Below, piece by piece: positions 9,494 through 19,680 of a stretch of DNA of 64,000 bases (position 1 is the stretch's first letter; each line of letters begins with the position of its first letter). Source of the DNA: Cadophora sp. MPI-SDFR-AT-0126 (taxonomy: Eukaryota > Ascomycota > Leotiomycetes > Helotiales > Ploettnerulaceae); contig JAGMVK010000013.1 in the NCBI GenBank assembly GCA_020747065.1, positions 1,116,001 through 1,180,000 of the forward strand, written 5' to 3'. The translations under genes were made by a program, and so were the position numbers. The notes beneath the pieces are model-generated. The model searched no databases, was not told where the DNA came from, and was given only the letters and a program-made list of their open reading frames with translations.

Positions 9494-11119
9494 ATGAAGC
9501 TTGAAGCTGTCTCGGAATTTGTGACGTGGACTGCAGCAAGGCTACATGTAAGTGACATCGAGCCCAAGACTCTCAGTCTGCCTCGTGTCACAAATCTCTT
9601 CGGTGATGCTGGACGTGGCTTTGAGCCAATGTACTCAAAAGATTTTCCCTTGGCACCAGGCCGTTCCTCGATTGCGGTTTCTCAAGTCCTCAACACTCGA
9701 AAACCAAAGTGCAAAATCTTTTGCTTAATTCAATCAGCTATGGATGAAAATGATTTTCCTGCTTGGAAGACATGTTGGCAGGTCAACTTACTTTTCCACA
9801 AACGTGTCTCATCGAAACCGCTCAAATGCATTGTTTGTTCGAAGACGAACACAGAGGCCGACGGAAGCTTGAGATCGACGTTTTGGGTTGAAGCTACGAG
9901 ATGCTCTGCGGGCCATAGACAAGTAACATTCTCCGAGACACAGTTACCATACGCTCTCGGAATTTGTGCCATTTGTGACCAGAATTACATGTTGGATGTG
10001 GTGAAAGGGAAACACGGTTGTAGAAGAGAAGGCTGCAGGAGAGCTGTGCGAGTGCGAGAGGCAGAAGTTCATGTTAAGCTGGAGTCAGATTCGGATCTAC
10101 TACAGTGAGATCATTAGTTCAAATGACTATTCTTACTGATGTGATGCAGGGCATTCCTCTCTATTTTCAAGCGGTATCGAGTCTATGAATGCGCTATTCA
10201 TTGTGATGAGGTTCCATACGGCTCAAACTCGGCTATTGCTCTTAAGCCTCCAACACCACAATGTAAACATGATCGAAATGTTTGCAATGCTTGTCTCAAG
10301 ACTACATTTGAGGGAGCAATTCGAGGCGGCCGTCTCCAGGACCTGGTGTGTCTCGATACCGAGTGTAGGAAACCTTTGCCACTGGGTTCCTTGAGACAGT
10401 ATGTCTCCGCAGAGGTTTTCAAGATGTAAGTTCTCTCCTAGGGTATCTGCTACATTCATTTTAATATCCTACAGATATAACAAGAAACTTGCACTTGCTC
10501 TGATCTCTAAGGACGAGAAGTTCCGCTGGTGCGTGTGTGGTCATGGCCAGATACATGCCTTCGGAGGCAAGTAACGGCGACCTAAAATACGATCACGGAT
10601 AGCTAATATATTTTACCAGAGAGCAATCCAGAATGGAATTGCCTTTCTTGCAAGCAACGGCATTGCTACATCTGCCGAGACGAGTCATCCGAGCTCTGCC
10701 AACACTTACGAAGCAATGATGCCAAAAAGCAGATACAGAAGAACCAACAAAAGCAAGCTGCCATAAAAGCCTTCGAAGTGTCAGCACATAAAGCTCGAGA
10801 GAATGAAACCGCAACAAAACGAGAGATCGCGCGAACAACGAAGAAATGTCCAAAGTCAGGATGTGGCAACAGGATCGAACGAAACGACGGATGTGGTCAC
10901 TTTACTTGCAAGAAGTGCTCCACTGAGTTCTGCTGGTGCTGCAAGGTCATTTGGAAAAATAAGAAAGTGCTGCATTTGTCTGGATGTCAGATTGGGTCGA
11001 GGTCTACGACATCAAAGGCCAGTTTGGACAAGACTGGATACGCAGTTGGCTGGGATACGGACCTCGGCTACGATGTTTCGCTTGACAGGGGACTTTGGTT
11101 GATTGAAGGACATCAGTAA
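9494..11119 (+). CDS. RING-IBR-RING (RBR) E3 ubiquitin-protein ligase
   Basis: Four exons (9494-10104, 10150-10425, 10475-10566, 10620-11119) give 492 residues. RING1 has C218, C222, C242, H244, C249, C252, C271, C276. IBR follows with C315, C317, C334, C337, C342, C345, C353. RING2 has C403, C408, C418, H420, C423, C426, C431, C434. C418 (NDGCGHF) sits where RBR ligases carry the cysteine that accepts ubiquitin from E2 before transfer to substrate, so catalysis should be intact. A charged helical linker (about 355-400) joins IBR and RING2. Residues about 118-190 hold further paired cysteines (CIVC, CAIC, GCRREGC), perhaps another zinc site. The third intron uses a GC donor (GCAAGT at 10567), required by frame. 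RING1 spacing C-x3-C is one residue longer than usual. The start is uncertain: ATG 9740 would give 410 residues and still keep all domains. Confidence 0.9.
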
Positions 11120-11456
11120 TGAATTGGCTTTGATCCATTGCTGAATCTCATGGCAGAGAGTGTGTAAACTAAATTTTAGCTTAAGAACAGTAGTTTTCGA
11201 TGTCCGAAACTTTTCGGAGCCCGATAGAAACCGAGAGTTGTGGAGCGTCACGCCCTTCACATGAAAACCCCCATTCTTGACAAGACCCGATATCCCAGCG
11301 GAACCCATTTTTGGCTGGTCCACAGCCCAAAGAGAAATTGACTTCCGTATATGATGACACAGAGTTTAATACCGTTTGTTCTACTTCCTTTACATTCATA
11401 CGAAAGTTGAGAATATCTCCATCTAGAGACTCGGGTGCTGCACCAAATCAATTATC
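11120..11456. other. Intergenic region upstream of threonine aldolase
   Basis: No gene seen; contains the end of the RBR transcript and the promoter of the aldolase. Confidence 0.4.
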
Positions 11457-12635
11457 ATGGGGAGCATCGAAATTCCAGCAGCCAATTCCGGCTTAGAACA
11501 CGAGACCATCAAAGTCGCATCCACCTGGTATGGCCCTGGTCCAGCCGCATATGACTTCCGGACGGATACCATCACGACCCCAACTTTTTCCATGCTGCAA
11601 GCCATTGCCCAGACCTCACTCGGCGACGATGTCTATCAAGAAGACGACACAACAACATCTTTTGAGGCATATATTGCCGATCTCGCAGGGAAAGAAGATG
11701 CCCTTCTAGTGATGTCAGGGACTATGGGTAATCAAATCGCTCTGAGATCTCTCCTCACTCAACCGCCCCACGCTATCCTTTGCCACCAGCAGGCTCATAT
11801 CTATACGGCAGAGGCAGGAGGTTGTTCGTCTCTATCTCAAGCACATATCCAGACGGTCACACCAGCCAATGGCCTATATCTCACTCTGGAAGATGTGAAG
11901 AAAGCAGCTGTCATCAGTAACAATATTCATGTCTCGCCAACCAGAGTAATCTCTCTGGAGAATACGCTTGCCGGCACAGTAACGCCTCTTGCCGAAGTGC
12001 AACGAATTTCGGAGTTTGCACGAGCAAATGGGATTAAAATGCATTTAGATGGGGCACGTATTTGGGAGGCTGTCGCATCAGGAGCTGGTACTTTGAAGGA
12101 ATATCTTGCATGCTTCGATACTGCACAGATGTGTTTCTCAAAAGGCTTGGCTGCACCGATGGGTAGTATCATTGTTGGCCCAAAGTCTGTTTTGCAGCAT
12201 TGTCGCTGGGTGAGGAAAAGTATCGGAGGTGGCATCCGACAGGCAGGCATCATTTCTTCGGCAGCGAGAGTCGCAGTCGAAGAGACTTTCATTGCTGGAG
12301 GTGGGCAACGATTGAGGGATAACCATCAAAAAGCCAAGAATATTGAAAAAGCTTGGTTAGAAAGAGGCGGGAAGGTTGTGAGACCAGCAGAGACGAATAT
12401 AGTTGTTTTGGATTTAGCTGCAAGCGGAGTTGAAGTGGACGACTGGATTCGAGTTGGGAAAGAGGAGGGTGTTAAGTTGATGGGTGGAAGAGTTGTGGTT
12501 CATACCCAGATTGTGGATGAGGCATTTGTGAAGTTGGAGAAAGTGATGAAAAAGGTGCTGGCGGAGAAGAAGGCAGGTGTAATCTCTGACGAGCAGTCGG
12601 TGTATAGAATGAGTGCCAAGCGAACTACCTCTTGA
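11457..12635 (+). CDS. Low-specificity L-threonine aldolase
   Basis: Intronless, 392 residues, the usual size of this PLP enzyme, which cleaves L-threonine or L-allo-threonine to glycine and acetaldehyde (yeast GLY1 family). Seen: YDFRTDTITTPTFSMLQAIA and LGDDVYQEDDTT at the N-terminus, the cofactor region MSGTMGNQIALRSLL, HLDGARIWEA with the Asp that contacts the pyridine nitrogen, and CFSKGLAAPMGS, in which K229 is the expected PLP Schiff-base lysine. RKSIGGGIRQAGI is also typical. Position 11457 is the first ATG, in the context ATCATGG. No targeting peptide is evident, so it is probably cytosolic. Its neighbours include an amino acid permease and a DAO-type oxidoreductase. Confidence 0.95.
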   Translation: MGSIEIPAANSGLEHETIKVASTWYGPGPAAYDFRTDTITTPTFSMLQAIAQTSLGDDVYQEDDTTTSFEAYIADLAGKEDALLVMSGTMGNQIALRSLLTQPPHAILCHQQAHIYTAEAGGCSSLSQAHIQTVTPANGLYLTLEDVKKAAVISNNIHVSPTRVISLENTLAGTVTPLAEVQRISEFARANGIKMHLDGARIWEAVASGAGTLKEYLACFDTAQMCFSKGLAAPMGSIIVGPKSVLQHCRWVRKSIGGGIRQAGIISSAARVAVEETFIAGGGQRLRDNHQKAKNIEKAWLERGGKVVRPAETNIVVLDLAASGVEVDDWIRVGKEEGVKLMGGRVVVHTQIVDEAFVKLEKVMKKVLAEKKAGVISDEQSVYRMSAKRTTS

Positions 12636-12966
12636 TGAATTACAGATCAAAAGATGTAGATAATATACTTGAAAAGGCGGTATAAATTACGGTCCATGTC
12701 TCCTATCTTCTAGATTGTAACTCGCTATTTACTTGGTGACGAAGGTGGCAGGACAAAGAAGAGGTTACAGAAAGGAAAGGGTATCTCGAAGTGGGGGTTG
12801 CAAATAATTGTCCCATGGCACGAAGAGGTTATATAGTGCCAAAAGTATTTCTTTATTACACAGAGCGGCTCTAGCGCGCCTCCGCGACTTTTGTCGCTGA
12901 CACAACGCCTCTATTGCAACAAAACTATTGTACGCCAGTTTGAGATGTGAACTTCAGAGACCTATG
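12636..12966. other. Convergent intergenic region
   Basis: Lies between the 3' ends of the aldolase and dehalogenase genes. No gene seen. Confidence 0.4.
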
Positions 12967-13800
12967 TTACGAAGTCATCGCGATGACTTTATCTGCCATT
13001 TCAGGAAGCGCATCACTCATGACATCAATCTTTGTGTTGAAAATCTCCAAGCACGGCTCTTTGTCATATACTGAGCAATAAGCGCCTCGGAATCTACACG
13101 TATTTGATTAGTTGATAATTCACAACTCCAAATCCTTACAGCCAAAATGGAAGAACAAGGTCAGAACATACCCCGCATGCACAGCAGCACTAACATCCCA
13201 CATATGCGCCGCTGCAAACCACTTCTGATCCTCATCGGCAAACATCTTCAACATCGGCCTGTACGAAGCCATCGACGGCTTATAAACGCCCTTCTTCGCA
13301 CCCGTCACGGGATCAATCTCCGCGAACTGATCGCAGCTCACGAAATTCTCAATCGGCATTTCAAGTCCAGCCCGCAAAAAGTACCCTCTCACTCTCTTGA
13401 CATCTCCCGTCGTCAAACACCATACTGTCCATCCCGCCCCTCTCAACTTCTCCATCATCTCCACACAGCCTGGTCGAAGTTCGAGCTCTGAGTAGGCGGC
13501 TTGACAAGCGTCACGCTCAGCATTTGTAGCAAATTCCCGTGGATTCGAGATTCCGGCCATATGTAATGTGCGATAGAAGACGGCTTTGAAGATTTCGTTG
13601 TAGGGAGTGTAACGGTCCGAATACAGAAGAAAGTAGAATTCTAGCTCGGCGGCTTCTTTCCATGTGTAGCCGAAGTGTTTGGCGTTTACATTTTGAGCCA
13701 GCAGTCGTGGTCCGAGGATTTGATCAATGCGATCATAAAACGCGTCAAAGGATACGCAAGTTCCGACAACGTCGAAGACGATGTGCTTTTTGGGTGCCAT
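12967..13800 (-). CDS. HAD-superfamily hydrolase, haloacid dehalogenase-like
   Basis: Two exons, 13172-13800 and 12967-13093, with a 78-nt intron (GTATGT...GTGTAG), give 251 residues, normal for the L-2-haloacid dehalogenase-like branch. Motif I is HIVFDVVGTC, with Asp10 as the likely nucleophile and no second Asp at +2, as in haloacid dehalogenases rather than phosphatases. Motif II is WCLTTG, motif III the lysine in GVYKPS, and motif IV lies around AAHMWDVSAAVHAG. A helical cap (about residues 20-100) sits between motifs I and II. Fungal proteins of this class usually have unknown substrates, so dehalogenation is not claimed. The splice replaces a short read-through tail by FRGAYCSVYDKEPCLEIF, which continues the fold. 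Confidence 0.88.
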
Positions 13801-14679
13801 AGTTTTGAAGGAGCGGTGTTTCGGTCTTCAAATTTTGAAGTTCTAATAGCGATTGAATCTTCAGAGTAGACTTTCCTTCATGACATAGAGCAGGCGTGTC
13901 TTTATTCTTGTATAGTTCGATAAGCTACCAAGAGAAGTCGAAGGCTCCCCCCACTCTACCCACTTTTACGGCCATCACGTGAATACGTGATTCCGATACT
14001 TGAACAACCTGTAGAACGAGTCGTCGTGAGATGGCATACGTGTTCGATAGACCATTTCATGCTCCGAAAATATTGGGTGCCGACGAGAATGGCGGGTACT
14101 CCGTGGCTTTCTCCAGCGGAGTGGTTCCTCGGAGTGGGTCAACGGATCCACTCCGACGCTTGACCTCCTCGTAGCGGGTTCAGATAAGGGCGATATTTGA
14201 CGAGTTCAGCCAGCTAAGTAAAACGGAAGATAAGGAGTTTAATAAGAGATATTGGTTTCGGAAGCGGAGTAGTGCTGAATTCGCAAGCAGTCCTGAAATT
14301 GAACGAGTCCAGGTGAGCGGAGGGCTTCGCTTAGATTACGGACATGTTTGCCCTTTAAACGAAAAGGAGGTGCTTGTGTCTACCCGCCTCATAGATTCAA
14401 ATGGAGCCAAGTATCTAGGATCCAGGACTTTGAGGAGGACAAGAATTGAAGGTACCACGAGTCTGTGTTCTCGGCTTCTCAATAGAGCTTTCTCCCACAT
14501 CACTTTAAATCTTCGTTTCATTATACTTCAGCTCCGAGTCATAAACGTCAAGGGCAGAAATAGCATGGCATAAATGAATTCATTTGCTCGATCTTCTATT
14601 TGTCTATCTGAAGCTTCAAACTAAATCCAAACCCTAGTAACATTTCGAGTGCGCAACATTTTTCTTCGAAGGTCTCTAA
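13801..14679. other. Intergenic, no gene supported
   Basis: No supported ORF. A hairpin-like sequence, CGGAGTGG...CCACTCCG, lies near 14130-14156; similar CGGAGT words occur at 14110-14125. Weak frames at 14313-14573 carry no features. Confidence 0.4.
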
Positions 14680-16671
14680 CTACCACAAAATATTGAATCT
14701 CCTCAGCCCCCGCTTTGGCTCGGGCACAGGTTCCGGATTAGCATTCGCGATGTCAATGAAACCCTGAATGGTATATTAGCTACAATTCTAGTCAAGTATA
14801 ACAGTCCGCTTGAGAGGACAAGGGACGGCAACTGTAACTTATCAAACTGAGAGAGAAGAGGGGCCTGCTTACCTGGATCGGAATATCCTCCAACGCAACG
14901 ATCTTCGTCTTCTTGATAAACTTATACCCAAAGTACAGAATCGCAAAGAGAGGAATGTTGATATAAGACGACACGAACGTCTCGTTACTCCAATGACCAT
15001 GGATGAACGTCGCGTATCCTCCCGTAATCAACAAGAGCGCAAAGATCGTCGCAGAAACCCACGTAATGTAAGGTTGCAATGGTGCAGCCCACGGCAATGA
15101 ACTTCGAGATATACCCTGTTTCTTGCATCCATAATAGAACCTTAGGTATGTTACGCAAATTGTGAGCCAATTCACTAGTGTCGAAATTGACACGAGATCT
15201 TGGAGCCAGTCGAATGCGACACTGGCGCCCTCTGAAAGCGTCATGAAGCCGAGACACATGAAGACGCTGAAGAAAGCCACTGCGAGGTATGGGATGGCGA
15301 AGCGGTTGAGTCGGGTGAAAATCTTGGGGGCACGGCCGTCCATCGCTAGGCCATAGAGAACTCGAGTGGCTCCAAGCATTTGGGAGTTTCCGGCGGACCA
15401 GGCGGAGGTGAGAATCACGGCGTTGATGATGGAAGGCACGACTTTAATTCCGGCTCTTTTAGCGGCGACTAGGAGATGGTAAGTACTGTGTCCTCCAACC
15501 TTAGGAATCGGTTCATGTTGAGTACTTACTAACAAAAGGCGATGTTGTTGCCGTGCCACTGTAGCGAGCAAGATCGGGGTCATCAGAAGGAACCGTCAAT
15601 CCGACCATGAAAATCGAGATAACTGGAGATCTAAATCAGCAGTCTTCGGGATTGCAAGCATCCACATGCATACCGTAGAACAGCAAAACACGAACAAAGA
15701 TGCGCTTCGCAGCATCAGGTATCGCGCGTCGTGGCGACTTGGTCTCCGCAGCAGCCATCGTGATGTTCTCGATACCCGAGTAAGCATACAAGGCATTGTT
15801 GAGAGCAGTCCAGACACCCAAGAATCGGCCCAACGATCCAGTGATTCCCAGATATTGAACAAAAGGACCAGGACGGCGCCAGTATTGAAAGCCAATGGGC
15901 TCGTGATTGGGCCCACCACCACAGGTAATTACAAGGGACTGGATGAGTTAGTCCAGCTCCTGATGCCGGAGAATACCACATACCATAATATTCACACCAA
16001 CAATCAAAGCAATCTTCATCATCGAGAACCCAAATTCCAATTCTCCATAAACTCGAATGAACAGACTGGATGTAAGAATCATCAACAAACCGAAGACAGT
16101 AATCCAGATAGCAGAATTGATGGTCAACCAGAACTCTACGAGAACTGCAGCCGCAACCAGCCTAGGGACATCAAGAGTTAGCACACATGGCAGCTTTAAA
16201 AAGGAATGATCTCTAAACGAATATGACCAATACTTACTCAGCAGGAATCGAAACAATATACGAATACACCAAGTTCCAACCATTGGCAAACGACAACGCC
16301 GGATCGACAAAATACTCCGCATATCTGACAATCCCACCATTCAGCGGCACCAGCGCTCCCATCTCAGCAACAGCAAGCACAACACTGCACGAAGTCCCGC
16401 CCATGACCAGATATCCGATGAACGCACCCAATGGACCAGACCTCGAGATCGCTCGTCCCGAACTCAAGAAGAGTCCTGTACCGATCGTCCCGGCGAGTGC
16501 TATCATCTGGATGTGTCTTTGATGCAGTCCCTGTCGAAGCTCCTTCACTTCGCTGAATTCGCCGGGGGATTCGAGGTCGAGCTCTGGCATGATGAAGCCG
16601 GCTTCATAGGCTGGTGATTTTTCGTTTGACGCCGCCATGTTGCCGGAGGATTTTTCGTCTGTAGAAGACAT
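14680..16671 (-). CDS. Amino acid permease, APC superfamily (fungal YAT type)
   Basis: Six exons (16238-16671, 15984-16161, 15674-15938, 15530-15622, 14873-15468, 14680-14763) give 549 residues with about twelve membrane helices, the size of fungal plasma-membrane amino acid:proton symporters. Seen: the N-terminal signature LRQGLHQRHIQMIALAGTIG with GTGLFLSSG, then GGIVRYAEYFVDPALSFANG, the conserved GGGPNHEPIGFQYW, ENITMAAAETKSPRRAIP, the extracellular loop PSDDPDLARYSGTA and NAVILTSAWSAGNSQMLGATRVLYGLA. The soluble tail ends near FNILW. Without the last splice the tail would read into an unrelated frame. Which amino acid it moves cannot be read from sequence. It lies on the same strand as the DAO-type enzyme upstream. 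Confidence 0.93.
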
Positions 16672-17414
16672 CGTGTATCTGGCTCAATGACGGGGAGAAT
16701 GGATCTCGAGGATGAGGAGTCTCGATACGTGATGATGGAGAAGCTTTGATCCAAGAGATGCCCAGAGGTTTTTTATAAGATCAAGCTTTCGGAGTAAGGC
16801 AAGGCATCTTTGTCTCGACATCCAAAAAGAGTAATCACTCACGACAGCACTCCGAGTCGACGAACATCGTTATCTTCCCTCTCCCCCTCGCCACCCCAAA
16901 TCGTCCTGATAGAGGGAAAGATACAGAAGTGGGGATAGAGGTCGACCAATCAGATAAATGGTGTTTCAAACGAGAGATAAGAGAAAGAAGGGGACGTGGC
17001 TTCTAAAGGATGTAAGGAGGGGACAATAATCATTTTGCGTCGGCCTAACAGCCGGAGTAGGCTGGCGTTCCTGCAGCGTGAAGATTTAGTGGAAAGCTTA
17101 TGGGCGGTTTAGCGAGGTCCATCCCTGAAAATGACTCGGAGTGGACCACTCCACTGGTTCTCCTGTCATTGTGGCTGCGCGGAGTTTTCCGTCGGGCAAG
17201 GCGACAGCTAAGTGAGAGGACCTTTAATGGAATTGAGAGACACAGAGATAGCGAGAAGCACACCATCAAGCCGTTACCATGTGTTACAACATTGTGAATT
17301 CGACAGTCAATGAATACTTGAACAGAATCGAGTGATGTTCTGTTGCCTTTCTTTTTCAAACCTATGGATTAGGGGATTGATAAGTCTATTGGCACCCATT
17401 GAGCAATTTCTCGT
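16672..17414. other. Intergenic, permease promoter region
   Basis: No gene seen. Contains pyrimidine-rich stretches (about 16873-16905) just upstream of the permease start, plus the 3' end of the oxidoreductase gene. Confidence 0.45.
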
Positions 17415-19052
17415 CTACGCCATGATGTCTCCCCCATCTTGACTACCCAGCGACTTCTCAATTCTCTCCGTCGTAGTTTTGAACAAGCTGGGCATACCCG
17501 TCTTCTCAAAATCCCACCCTTGACTAACCATCTCTGCAACACCTTTAGCAGCGAGCCAAATGACCGGCATTCCATGGCCATTGAAACCCGCCAGAACAAA
17601 CTGCTCATCCTTTTCCGTTGCTCCCCACGGCCACCACCACTTCTTGCTCTTCGGCTTTTCTTTCTTCGGAAGCACGCCAATGTGAGGATTCGAGTCGAAG
17701 CTGTAGCCCATCACACCAGACCAAATCTTATCGACTTTCGCACCGGTGTTTTCCCATCCGTGGAAGAATCGTTGCATGTATGTGTCGAAGTGGTCCTTTC
17801 CAGGCTCAATCAATGTGCTGTCGTCGACGTTGTTGTACCACTCCTCTGGGAATGGTTTGAATTTCGAACTGGCTCCTCCGACTACGATGCTTCCATCGAT
17901 CTTTGGCGTGAGATATGCAAGTGTACTATCATCTTCGCGAATGATGTAAGAGTTGGTCAGATGTGGTGCTCGAGTATCGGCGGGAACGGTAATGTGCGAG
18001 CAGATTCCCTTGCAGGGAACGATCGCATTTCGATATTCAGGAAGAAGTCCAGCAATGTGTGCATTGTTCGCGTACACCACTTTCTTGGCATGAGTAGTTC
18101 CCCGCGGAGTCGTGATAATGAAGCCGCCTTTCGGATCCGGTGATACACTCGTGACTGGCGTGTTTGTTTGGATATTAAGCAGCTTTTCCTCGACCAAAAT
18201 CTCAGCAAGTCTTAGGATGAGTTTGTAAGGAGATAGAGTTCCCGCAGTGTATGTCGCACATGCCTGCGCTCCCTTGATACCAGAGATATTCTCAGCATCT
18301 TCACTTCTCGAGAAGAAAACGTCGTCCATATACGCTAAATTCCGCGAAGACATGAAATCGTACACTTCTCTTGCTTTAACAGCCGCGGTCTTGTTGATCC
18401 ACACATCCACCGTTCTTGTGAGCGTGAAATCGCAGTCAATGTTCTCCTTCTCGATCAATTTCTTGATGGCCTCTAAGTGCGCCACTTCGAATTCCGCAAT
18501 CTCCAATCCAGCTTTTAGCCCTGCTCGCGCGATATACTTTGGTATATGGCCGTACATGTCTGGACGTAAGTGACCTCCATTTCGGCCTGTTGCTCCTGAA
18601 CATATGCCCCGCGCTTCCAAAAGCGTGACTGAAAGGCTGTTCCGACACTCGCCCTTCTTCAGATGATATGCCGTGGCAATACCCGCATATCCTGCTCCAA
18701 TGATCACAACATCGCTCGCAGGCGGTAAATCTGGCGTCGAGCGAGCATCATGAAGTTCGTGTAGGTTCTCATGCCAAAAAGACGGTGTGGGATTCTCGAC
18801 TGGAAGATAGCTCGCAGGAGGCTCCGGTAAGAATTTTTTGTCGGAGGCCATCTCGCAAAACTTATTGACTTGAAATGGACTGTACTGGATCTGAAAGTCG
18901 AAGCTCTTGGAAAGGACAGCGCTTGATAAATGGAAACAAGAAAACAAAACGAGAAACAATGCTTTGTACACGAACTGACGAAACATACGATTCATCGGAG
19001 ACGCGAAGTACCGAGTCAATCCTGAAGTGTAGTCACTAATAGGTGGCGACAT
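17415..19052 (-). CDS. FAD-dependent oxidoreductase, DAO (D-amino acid oxidase-like) family
   Basis: Single exon. From the ATG at 18851 (MASDKKFLPEPP) it encodes 478 residues; the frame continues to an ATG at 19052 that would add a hydrophobic leader (YKALFLVLFSCFHLSSAVL), giving 545. Seen: the Rossmann FAD motif VVIIGAGYAGIATAYHL, the second flavin signature GATGRNGGHLRPD, and the C-terminal FAD-contact segment FVLAGFNGHGMPVIWLAAKG. These place it in the DAO family with fungal amino acid or opine oxidase-like proteins, which oxidise C-N bonds of amino acids or secondary amines. The exact substrate is unknown. The long form, if real, would be targeted to the secretory pathway or membrane; the short form would be cytosolic or peroxisomal, though no SKL-type ending is present. 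Confidence 0.9.
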   Translation of the reverse strand: MSPPISDYTSGLTRYFASPMNRMFRQFVYKALFLVLFSCFHLSSAVLSKSFDFQIQYSPFQVNKFCEMASDKKFLPEPPASYLPVENPTPSFWHENLHELHDARSTPDLPPASDVVIIGAGYAGIATAYHLKKGECRNSLSVTLLEARGICSGATGRNGGHLRPDMYGHIPKYIARAGLKAGLEIAEFEVAHLEAIKKLIEKENIDCDFTLTRTVDVWINKTAAVKAREVYDFMSSRNLAYMDDVFFSRSEDAENISGIKGAQACATYTAGTLSPYKLILRLAEILVEEKLLNIQTNTPVTSVSPDPKGGFIITTPRGTTHAKKVVYANNAHIAGLLPEYRNAIVPCKGICSHITVPADTRAPHLTNSYIIREDDSTLAYLTPKIDGSIVVGGASSKFKPFPEEWYNNVDDSTLIEPGKDHFDTYMQRFFHGWENTGAKVDKIWSGVMGYSFDSNPHIGVLPKKEKPKSKKWWWPWGATEKDEQFVLAGFNGHGMPVIWLAAKGVAEMVSQGWDFEKTGMPSLFKTTTERIEKSLGSQDGGDIMA

Positions 19053-19680
19053 TCAATTGCCGTTCTACGGCCACAAACAATGTCGCCATGACGAATAGTA
19101 AAACTCCGAAACGATGTGGAGCCCGGGACAACATTGTTATCTTTTCTGGGGCAATATCGTGCACGGATATACTCCGATCAAACGATCGCAATCTTGAATG
19201 ATCAGATATCAGGGTCAGGGATCATTGTTATCGTCCGAATTTTCGTGTTCGTGGTACTGGAGAATTGACTTCGAGCCACCCACTTACTCCGAAGCGAGCT
19301 CCGTAGTGTCCCAACGAAATAAGATAGTTGACCGACATTTCGATAAGTGCATTATTGGAGCAGGGTGTGAGCCGCTTACTCTAGTCAGGAACTGAAATGC
19401 TTATCTTTTATGGGTCTTCATCACCCCATAATAAGTCCTGGTGGTCCAGCGTCTGTCATTTCTGATCTTTCATTGGCGCATCGGTATCCGAGCTCCTTCG
19501 GATCAGATAATGCGCGAGCTTCGGCGAGAAGGCTAGGAGAGACTTTCGCACTCATGGATTCTGACCGCTTCTCAAACGCGAATCAATCTTACTTTTCTTG
19601 GCGAGCCAGCTTCGATGTATACGCGTCGATGAAGATCGAAGTGCAAATACACGTAAAATGCAAGCAGGTAGCCTCTTCAA
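19053..19680. other. Intergenic, no gene supported
   Basis: Short plus-strand frames (19198-19395, 19410-19745) have no features. The region holds the oxidoreductase promoter and the end of the Zn2Cys6 gene. Confidence 0.4.

Noticed and set aside
13147..13491. Plus-strand 114-residue frame
   Set aside because: Antisense of the dehalogenase-like gene.
17439..18143. Plus-strand 234-residue frame
   Set aside because: Antisense of the DAO-type oxidoreductase; no domain of its own.
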